Assembly: GCA_017465225.1 (NCBI GenBank)
Contig: JAFTWQ010000023.1
Coordinates: 1 to 50,075 of the forward strand
DNA length: 50,075 bases
Direction of reading: 5' to 3'
Source: Bacteroidales bacterium
GTDB lineage: Bacteria; Bacteroidota; Bacteroidia; Bacteroidales; UBA932
Part shown: piece by piece, positions 45,546-50,075 of the stretch
How positions within the stretch are numbered: position 1 is the stretch's first letter
Layout of the letters: every line of letters starts with the position of its first letter
Notes under the pieces: generated by a model
Databases searched by the model: none
What the model was told of the DNA's origin: nothing
Seen by the model: the letters and a program-made list of their open reading frames with translations, nothing else
Program-made: the position numbers and the translations under genes

Positions 45546-45604
45546 TTCTTTGCCCGGTCCTGAAGCAAAATGGCACAAGCATTGCTTTGAGACCGGGCAA
45601 AGAA
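45546..45604 (+). promoter_or_regulatory. Long hairpin between the LOG gene and the flavodiiron gene
   Basis: TTCTTTGCCCGGTC (45546-45559) and GACCGGGCAAAGAA (45591-45604) form a perfect 14-base-pair stem. Inner AAGCAA and TTGCTT segments can extend the pairing. CTTTTATT follows directly, so it may be the LOG-gene terminator. Yet it ends only eight bases before the flavodiiron ATG at 45613, which leaves almost no leader outside the hairpin. It may therefore act as an attenuator or translational switch. Confidence 0.6.
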
Positions 45605-45612
45605 CTTTTATT

Positions 45613-46908
45613 ATGAGCAAGATCAGCGAAAGGATCCGGTACATCGGTGTCAATGATGGCGAGAAGTCTCTTTTCGAAGGGATATGGCCTTTACCTTTTG
45701 GTATAAGTTACAACTCCTATATCATTGTAGATAAGAAAATTGCACTGATTGATACGATAGATGAAGGCTTTGAAAGGGAATACCTCGAAAAGATCAAGGA
45801 GGAAATCGGCTCGAGAGCTATAGACTATCTTGTCGTCAACCATATGGAGCCGGATCACTCTTCGCTGATTTCGCTCATTCTAGATATATACCCAGGCATT
45901 CTGGTCGTAGCCGACGCAAAGGCCTTGCCGATGCTCAAAGGATATTACGGACTCGGAGAAGACGACGTGCTCGTTGTAAGAGACGGGGACAAGCTGAACC
46001 TCGGTTCATGCGAACTCACATTCCATATGACGCCGATGGTCCATTGGCCGGAAACGATGATGACATGGCTGGGAGCTGAAAAGACATTGTTTTCAGGTGA
46101 TGCATTCGGCACGTTCGGTTCATTGAAAGACGGAATCACCGATTCGGAATACAGATGCGGATGCGGCGATGACTGCGACTGCGATGATGGCCATGGCTGC
46201 GACTGTCAGGAATTCAACGAAAAAGGAGAATGCATGCATTATTGTTCGGAGGGATTCAGGAACGGCGAAGCCGATGCATTCGGGATGTACCGCAACGAAA
46301 TGATCCGTTATTATTCCAATATCGTCGGAAAATACGGCGGAGCTGTGCAGACTGCCCTCAAGAAGATTTCCGGCCTTCAGATAGAAAGGATATGCAGCAC
46401 ACATGGTCCCATATGGGAAAAGCAGGTTCCAGAAGTCATAGGACTCTACGACCGCATGAGCCGCTATGAAGCCGAACCGGGCGTATGCATCGTATATGGC
46501 TCCATGTACGGAAATACAGCGGAAGCAGCGAGAAACCTCGAACGCGAACTCATGGCCCTGGGCATCCCCGTCGCATTGCACAACCTCAATGTTGAGAATT
46601 GCTCGGCCGCCCTGCGTGACGTATTCAGATACAGCACTTTAGCCGTCGGCTCCCCCACCTACAACGGAGCCATATTCCCGCCCGTCGAAGCCTTCATGCA
46701 TGCACTATCCTCCCGCATGATCAAAGGGCGCGGCTTCTTCGCATTCGGTTCATACACATGGGCTGCGGCAAGCGTCCGTCTACTCAACGACTATGCCTCG
46801 ACCCACGGATTCAGCCTCATCCATCCGGGCATATCCTTCCCGCAGGCATACTCCCCCGACAAATGCGACATGAAGGAAATCGCACGCATCATATCAGGAA
46901 ACATATAA
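45613..46908 (+). CDS. Flavodiiron protein (FprA type) with Cys-rich insertion
   Basis: This 431-residue A-type flavoprotein has a metallo-beta-lactamase-like diiron domain and a C-terminal flavodoxin domain starting near VCIVYGSMYGNT (residue 291). The diiron ligands are complete: His77-x-Glu79-x-Asp81-His82, His144, Asp163 and His264. It should reduce oxygen (or nitric oxide) to protect this anaerobe. Unusually, residues 182-211 carry eight cysteines in a Gly/Asp-rich loop (RCGCGDDCDC...GEC..HYC) where standard FprA proteins have a short turn. An upstream in-frame ATG at 45550 lies inside the hairpin and is rejected. Rubredoxin follows 12 bases later. Confidence 0.92.
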   Translation: MSKISERIRYIGVNDGEKSLFEGIWPLPFGISYNSYIIVDKKIALIDTIDEGFEREYLEKIKEEIGSRAIDYLVVNHMEPDHSSLISLILDIYPGILVVADAKALPMLKGYYGLGEDDVLVVRDGDKLNLGSCELTFHMTPMVHWPETMMTWLGAEKTLFSGDAFGTFGSLKDGITDSEYRCGCGDDCDCDDGHGCDCQEFNEKGECMHYCSEGFRNGEADAFGMYRNEMIRYYSNIVGKYGGAVQTALKKISGLQIERICSTHGPIWEKQVPEVIGLYDRMSRYEAEPGVCIVYGSMYGNTAEAARNLERELMALGIPVALHNLNVENCSAALRDVFRYSTLAVGSPTYNGAIFPPVEAFMHALSSRMIKGRGFFAFGSYTWAAASVRLLNDYASTHGFSLIHPGISFPQAYSPDKCDMKEIARIISGNI

Positions 46909-46920
46909 AACTACAGACAA

Positions 46921-47094
46921 ATGGACACAAAGACACAGAAGTACAAATGCGCCAAATGCGGCTGGATCTACGACCCCGCCATCGGCGACCCCAAAGGAGG
47001 CATTCCTCCAGGCACACCTTTCAAAGACCTTCCTAAAGATTGGAAATGCCCTGTCTGCGGTCAGCCGAAGAGCATGTTTTTCCCGACGGATTAA
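46921..47094 (+). CDS. Rubredoxin
   Basis: The 57-residue protein is a typical rubredoxin: [10 protein letters not shown] and CPVCGQPK provide four cysteines for one iron, and the [15 protein letters not shown] block is conserved. It transfers single electrons in the cytoplasm. The gene lies 12 bases after the flavodiiron gene and is almost certainly its direct electron donor in an oxygen-reducing chain. Confidence 0.95.
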   Translation: MDTKTQKYKCAKCGWIYDPAIGDPKGGIPPGTPFKDLPKDWKCPVCGQPKSMFFPTD

Positions 47095-47115
47095 GGAAGA
47101 CACAGCAAAAAGCGT

Positions 47116-47123
47116 TATATTTG
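47116..47123 (+). promoter_or_regulatory. -7 promoter element of the ATPase gene
   Basis: TATATTTG matches TAnnTTTG and ends 19 bases before the ATG at 47143, giving this gene its own promoter. Confidence 0.6.
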
Positions 47124-47142
47124 TCTCATTATCAGACAGGCT

Positions 47143-47883
47143 ATGCTATACATCGAAAAGATCTATATTGATGATAGTCCGGAAAAAAAGGGACAATACT
47201 GGAATGACATTCCAGTAATCAAAGCTGTCACCAAACATGGAAGTCTCCGGTTTCATAAGCCTGTAACCTTTATCGTGGGTGAAAACGGAATGGGTAAATC
47301 CACCCTGCTGGAGGCAATTGCCGTATGTTGGGGATTCAATCCGGAAGGAGGTACAAAGAATATGAGGTTCGCGACACGGGAATCTCACTCTACCCTGTGT
47401 GATTATCTCAGACTGGCCCGCGGACCTCATTATGCGCGTGACGGTTTTTTCCTCAGGGCTGAAAGCACATACAACGTAGCCAGCGAGATAGACAGGCTCA
47501 AGTCTTCCGGTGGAAATGGAGAGCTGTTCATGAAATCTTACGGTGGAGTATCCCTTCACAATCAATCCCACGGAGAGAGTTTCATGGCCATAATGAAGAA
47601 CCGGTTCAGCGGACACGGTCTCTACATCCTGGATGAGCCTGAAGCTGCACTTTCTCCAAGCCGACAGATGGCAATGCTTGCTCTGATGAAAAGACTTGTA
47701 GATCAGGATTCACAATTCATAATATCAACCCATTCCCCTATACTTATGGCCTACCCCGAAGCCGAAATCATCGAGCTTGATGAAACCGGCTTCAGATCGA
47801 CGCCATACAAGGAAACTGCTCATTATCGACTTACCAATTATTTCCTGAACAATACAGAAATGATGCTGAAGGAGTTGATGTAA
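47143..47883 (+). CDS. COG3910-like AAA/ABC-type ATPase
   Basis: The 246-residue cytoplasmic ATPase has Walker A GENGMGKST (residues 46-54), an SHGES segment that may serve as the ABC signature, Walker B YILDEPEAAL (Asp164-Glu165) and a switch histidine in STHSP (His197). It resembles the predicted ATPases of COG3910, small SMC/RecF-like proteins of unknown role that lack membrane segments. It stands alone with its own promoter, next to the decayed phage genes. A link with phage biology or defence is possible but not shown. Confidence 0.8.
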   Translation: MLYIEKIYIDDSPEKKGQYWNDIPVIKAVTKHGSLRFHKPVTFIVGENGMGKSTLLEAIAVCWGFNPEGGTKNMRFATRESHSTLCDYLRLARGPHYARDGFFLRAESTYNVASEIDRLKSSGGNGELFMKSYGGVSLHNQSHGESFMAIMKNRFSGHGLYILDEPEAALSPSRQMAMLALMKRLVDQDSQFIISTHSPILMAYPEAEIIELDETGFRSTPYKETAHYRLTNYFLNNTEMMLKELM

Positions 47884-47897
47884 TTCTGACAGGCTTT

Positions 47898-48038
47898 ATG
47901 GTCTTTCGGTGCAGGACGCTCACTGAGGTAACATTTGGCGTGGTGCCTAATCACTTGACGATTAAGCAGATAGCTGCACAATGGCAGGCAAAAACTCCCA
48001 CCATCGCACATCTAAGCTATTGCCATACAGCACTTTAA
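47898..48038 (+). CDS. Possible small ORF in the prophage remnant
   Basis: An ATG-started frame encodes 46 residues (MVFRCRTLTEVTFGVVPNHL at the start) just after the ATPase gene. No domain or homologue is recognised, no promoter is seen, and it could be a fragment of a decayed phage gene or chance. It is listed because it fills the space between the ATPase gene and the first phage-gene fragment. Confidence 0.25.
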   Translation: MVFRCRTLTEVTFGVVPNHLTIKQIAAQWQAKTPTIAHLSYCHTAL

Positions 48039-48080
48039 GCGCCACGCAAAGCCATCAGTATTGCGTAGTCAGTTCCTGCA

Positions 48081-48263
48081 ATGCGCGCGGAGAGGGATCA
48101 GACACGGTTCCTCGTCACAGCAATTCTTCAGCCGTACAGTAAGAAGACTCTTAAGGCTACGGATATCGTGCGTTTCCCGTGGGATGAGAAAAAAGAAGAG
48201 GTGCCTAAGGGCACCAGCAGCAGGAAGAGGATGGAGGAAGTGCGGAAAAGACTCAGAAGATGA
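48081..48263 (+). pseudogene. Truncated copy of a small phage gene (copy 1)
   Basis: This 60-residue frame matches the C-terminal two thirds of the protein at 49665-49932, sharing LQPYSKKTLKATDIVRFPWD and the KGTSS.RMEEVRKRL tail. At the DNA level 48095-48263 and 49764-49932 are about 90% identical by eye. The N-terminal part (FNEVMLQWRENQ in copy 2) is missing here, and the frame is closed by a stop just upstream, so this copy is a 5'-truncated remnant. The protein style recalls small proteins from the tail-gene region of Bacteroidales prophages; that attribution is tentative. Confidence 0.6.
48095..48263 (+). repeat. Direct repeat, copy 1
   Basis: About 169 bases starting GGATCAGACACGG and ending at the TGA stop are repeated at 49764-49932 with roughly 17 differences counted by eye. 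Most changes are single bases, and reading frame and length are kept. Confidence 0.75.
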
Positions 48264-48422
48264 TTATTGATCTGTTTTCTTAGGATTTGCATCCGCATTA
48301 GGAAGATCCCACAAAAACCAAAGGAATAGAATCCAAAGGAATGTATTGAATAAGCAAAGTCCAGGCATAGTAAGGAGGAACTCCCACCAAGCAGAAAAGA
48401 AATCTTTGAAAAACTCAATCAT
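48264..48422 (-). CDS. Small membrane protein, 52 residues
   Basis: A minus-strand frame encodes 52 residues, beginning MIEFFKDFFSAWWEFLLTM, with one long hydrophobic stretch rich in Trp, Phe and Leu (about residues 15-38) and a polar C-terminal tail. It ends directly against the stop codon of phage copy 1 (48261-48263). A comparable small membrane frame ends just beyond copy 2 at 49936, so the convergent pair appears to be a repeated arrangement. Function unknown; holin-like or another small phage or host membrane protein is possible. Confidence 0.5.
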   Translation of the reverse strand: MIEFFKDFFSAWWEFLLTMPGLCLFNTFLWILFLWFLWDLPNADANPKKTDQ

Positions 48423-48447
48423 ACGGCAAATATATAATTAATTTCTT

Positions 48448-48695
48448 ATGTCTGAAACAGTTTCGATAAAAAACAGGATTGATGGCAAGGATGGATTCAA
48501 AAGTGTGAAGGTTGATATTGCTGACTTGAATAAAGCAACAAACTTAGCAGCTCTAGATTCGATGATAATCCTCCGGCCATCACTCACACCAAGGATGATG
48601 AGCTCATTCTGGAATGGAACGGAGCGGAAATGCCGATCGAGATAGCAATTGAATATATGGAGGAATATGGGTACATCACTCCGTATGACTTTTAA
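48448..48695 (+). pseudogene. Frameshifted small gene in the prophage remnant
   Basis: From ATG 48448 the first frame reads MSETVSIKNRIDGKDGFKSV and on to about residue 35, after which it loses protein character. A second frame, shifted by two bases, continues with sensible sequence (DDNPPAITHTKDDELILEWN and EIAIEYMEEYGYITPYDF) to TAA at 48693-48695. The two parts make one protein of about 82 residues broken by a frameshift near 48535-48575. No family is recognised. Confidence 0.5.
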
Positions 48696-48813
48696 AGTAA
48701 AGCAGTCATCTTTCACAAGGTGACGGCTTCTTCAATACGAAAATACAGAATATGAAAAATGTTTTCAGTATATATCTTTTATGATCATAGGCATTGGATT
48801 TGAAAAAAGTTTG

Positions 48814-48909
48814 TATATTTGCCAAGTCAAGATGTCGCCGAGGGTGGCGCGATAAATTCAAGCCGGGCCTTCTTGATAAAATTAGCAGGGTTTACTCTGC
48901 TATTTTTTT
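48814..48909 (+). ncRNA. Candidate small RNA of about 80 nt
   Basis: A perfect -7 element TATATTTG (48814-48821) is followed by about 80 bases with strong structure and no long ORF. CGCC and GGCG form a hairpin around GAGGGT, TCAAGA and TCTTGA can close a longer stem, and TAGCAG/CTGCTA (48883-48902) with seven T residues forms a clear intrinsic terminator. A seven-codon frame (MSPRVAR) lies inside. The RNA would run towards, and its end overlaps, the 3' end of the convergent toxin-like pseudogene. Function unknown; an antisense or antitoxin RNA is possible. Confidence 0.45.
48883..48909 (+). terminator. Intrinsic terminator of the candidate small RNA
   Basis: TAGCAG (48883-48888) and CTGCTA (48897-48902) form a six-base-pair stem directly followed by a run of T (48903-48909). 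The T run and stem also encode the last codons of the convergent minus-strand pseudogene. Confidence 0.6.
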
Positions 48910-49690
48910 AGTTCATTACGTATTAGTTCTTGATTCCCCCATCGGTCCTTGGCGCTGAAATGCGATTTGTCAATAAGAACTGATTTTCCGTGATATATAA
49001 CATATCATCCAACGATTGTATCGTTCTTGAAATCAGCATATCTGAAACTGAGATTCTTGGCAAGACTATTATATCTCATAGACTTGTCTGACATATTGGC
49101 ATCTAAATCCAAGACTATTATTCGACAGGTTTGCTTTATACCTTTACTAAAACCGCTTGACACTCCGTCTTCTCCTTTTAATGCCCTTTCGATCTGCAGT
49201 AAGTCCGTTAATTTCATATTCTGGATTCTTTTTATAATCTTTCAAGATATGAGGTGCAATCTTCATCTTCATATCCGGGAAGGAATCAAGCAGTACCTTT
49301 GCAGCCCTCGTATTTGCTTCTATCTCTGACTTGTCAGCGCAAACACTGACAAGGAGTCTGTCGCCATATTCTTTGTCAGGAGTGAACCTTTCAACAATAG
49401 CACAGTTGCGCACCATCTGGCACGCCGCACAGAGTTCGTTGTCGGTGACTCCGGATGCGAGGTTGAGCTTTGCAAGGTCACAGGTTGTACATCTGCTGAT
49501 AGTGTACGGGTTGTGAGCCGGGAAGGATGAGCCGGTCTTTCCTGGATTGAAGCGGAACATCTTCTGCTTGTCGGTCTGGAGGACCTGCTGCCCTCTCTCC
49601 ATAGCTTCGTTGTGAGGAGTCTGCTCATAGCGTGACTTGAGAACCTGAACTGGGGTGTGTGGGGATGAGTCTTGAGGACTTTGAACGATG
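48900..49690 (-). pseudogene. Broken phage MuF-like protein with toxin-like C-terminal tail
   Basis: A minus-strand protein can be followed for about 260 residues in three pieces. The first (to about 49180) includes TPHNEAMERGQQVLQTDK, a Cys-x-x-Cys pair (CTTCDLA, CAACQMVRNC) and NPEYEINGLTADRKGIK. A one-base frameshift at AAAA near 49180 joins it to GEDGVSSGFSKGIKQ...DFKNDTIVG. A TGA at 49005-49007 interrupts, then the same frame goes on with YVIYHGKSVLIDKSHFSAKD to TAG at 48900. The tail recalls the nuclease-toxin domains at the end of phage head-morphogenesis (MuF) proteins. Family naming is tentative; the breakage is directly visible. Confidence 0.55.
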
Positions 49691-49932
49691 CCCCCCCTTT
49701 TGAGTTCAACGAAGTGATGCTTCAGTGGAGGGAGAACCAGAAGAGAATTGTCAGGACGACGTGGGATCAGACACGGTTCCTAGCCACAGCAATGCTCCAA
49801 CCGTACAGCAAGAAGACTCTTAAGGCTACGGATATTGTGCGATTCCCGTGGGATGACAAAAAAGAAGAGGAGCCTAAGGGCACCAGTAGCAGGGAGAGGA
49901 TGGAGGAAGTGAGGAAGAGACTCGGGAAATGA
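49665..49932 (+). pseudogene. Small phage gene (copy 2), frameshifted in a seven-C run
   Basis: ATG at 49665 opens MSLEDFERCPPF, then the frame closes. One base out of frame, FEFNEVMLQWRENQ and LQPYSKKTLKATDIVRFPWD follow to TGA at 49930-49932. Six instead of seven C at 49691-49697 would give one continuous 88-residue protein, so this looks like an insertion in the C run (or a sequencing error). A TTG at 49672 could start the second frame alone. The family recalls small proteins in Bacteroidales phage tail-gene regions. Copy 1 is the truncated relative at 48081. Confidence 0.6.
49764..49932 (+). repeat. Direct repeat, copy 2
   Basis: This is the partner of 48095-48263, same orientation, start-to-start distance 1669 bases. 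The unit between the copies includes the small membrane ORF, the frameshifted gene, the candidate small RNA and the MuF-like pseudogene. Confidence 0.75.
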
Positions 49933-49935
49933 GCA

Positions 49936-50075
49936 TCAATGAGAGTGCTTCTCATCTAGTCCCTTGCATATTGCACGGGTAATAACCAGTAAAATGAAAC
50001 CGCATATCACAAGTGATATACAGGTGGCTGGGGCTGAAATAAACAACTCCCTACACTTACTTGAGAAATCTGTAA
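49936..50075 (-). CDS. Small membrane protein, 5' part beyond window edge
   Basis: A minus-strand frame enters from the right edge and reads DFSSKCRELFISAPATCISL followed by VICGFILLVITRAICKG and a polar tail, ending at TGA 49936-49938, just three bases past phage copy 2. It has one hydrophobic segment. Its place relative to copy 2 mirrors that of the 52-residue membrane protein next to copy 1, though the two sequences are not clearly alike. Confidence 0.4.
   Translation of the reverse strand, partial: TDFSSKCRELFISAPATCISLVICGFILLVITRAICKGLDEKHSH

Noticed and set aside
45550-45612. Longer start for the flavodiiron protein
   Set aside because: The added 21 residues are encoded by the hairpin and do not belong to the family; MSKISERIRY at 45613 is the usual N-terminus.
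48438-48716. Minus-strand ORF of 92 codons
   Set aside because: It covers the plus-strand frameshifted gene, whose two frames read more like real protein; the minus frame has no recognisable features.
49320-49709. Minus-strand ORF of 129 codons rich in Ser, Thr and Arg
   Set aside because: It is an off-frame reading of the MuF-like pseudogene, whose correct frame gives a coherent sequence.

Overview
The window reads as chromosomal DNA of a gut- or rumen-type member of the Bacteroidales. Many genes are preceded by the Bacteroidetes -7 element TAnnTTTG, Shine-Dalgarno sequences are mostly absent, and the gene content (secreted GH97, GH115, GH127, GH10-CE1 enzymes, Gad acid resistance, FucP-type permease, M64 lipoprotein) fits that order. 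I cannot fix the genus from sequence reading alone.

Region by region. (1) 0.3-5.2 kb: an acid-resistance/glutamate module with glutaminase A on the minus strand, then a secreted DUF4380-like protein, glutamate decarboxylase and a glutamate/GABA antiporter on the plus strand. (2) 5.2-13.8 kb: a GH97 glycosidase, an FKBP isomerase plus cupin pair, a C69 dipeptidase, an SGNH acetylesterase and a GH10 xylanase fused to a CE1 feruloyl esterase. (3) 13.9-16.1 kb: an outer-membrane beta-barrel protein with a Gate-domain membrane protein. (4) 16.1-23.4 kb: a minus-strand operon of GH115 alpha-glucuronidase, GH43-CBM6 and a feruloyl-esterase-like lipoprotein, divergent from a GH127 beta-L-arabinofuranosidase. 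(5) 23.7-30.8 kb: a tight five-gene operon, GH3 (with an N-terminal DUF1573 domain), aldo-keto reductase, lactonase, FucP-like permease and zinc alcohol dehydrogenase. The last four match, in order, the L-galactose to D-tagaturonate pathway known from Bacteroides vulgatus. Regions 2, 4 and 5 together suggest use of acetylated, feruloylated, L-galactose-capped glucuronoarabinoxylan such as cereal bran xylan. No SusC/SusD pair or sensor regulator lies in the window.

(6) 30.8-36.0 kb: a 38-residue peptide gene and an M64 metallopeptidase lipoprotein, converging on a four-gene minus operon (small lipoprotein, MauE/DoxX-thioredoxin protein, DUF454 protein, lipase-like lipoprotein). (7) 36.1-38.7 kb: a TauE/SafE exporter and an ABC exporter. 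(8) 38.8-40.1 kb: a fusion of a nucleoside deoxyribosyltransferase-like domain with a PD-(D/E)XK nuclease domain, the best candidate here for an undescribed (possibly defence) system. (9) 40.3-47.1 kb: housekeeping genes, namely a nucleoside kinase, aspartase, an aldo-keto reductase, a LOG-family protein, a flavodiiron protein with an unusual eight-cysteine insertion, and rubredoxin.

(10) 47.1-50.1 kb: a COG3910-like ATPase, then a decayed prophage remnant. It holds two copies of a small phage gene about 1.67 kb apart, a frameshifted and stop-interrupted MuF-like protein with a toxin-like tail, a candidate small RNA, and small membrane-protein genes.
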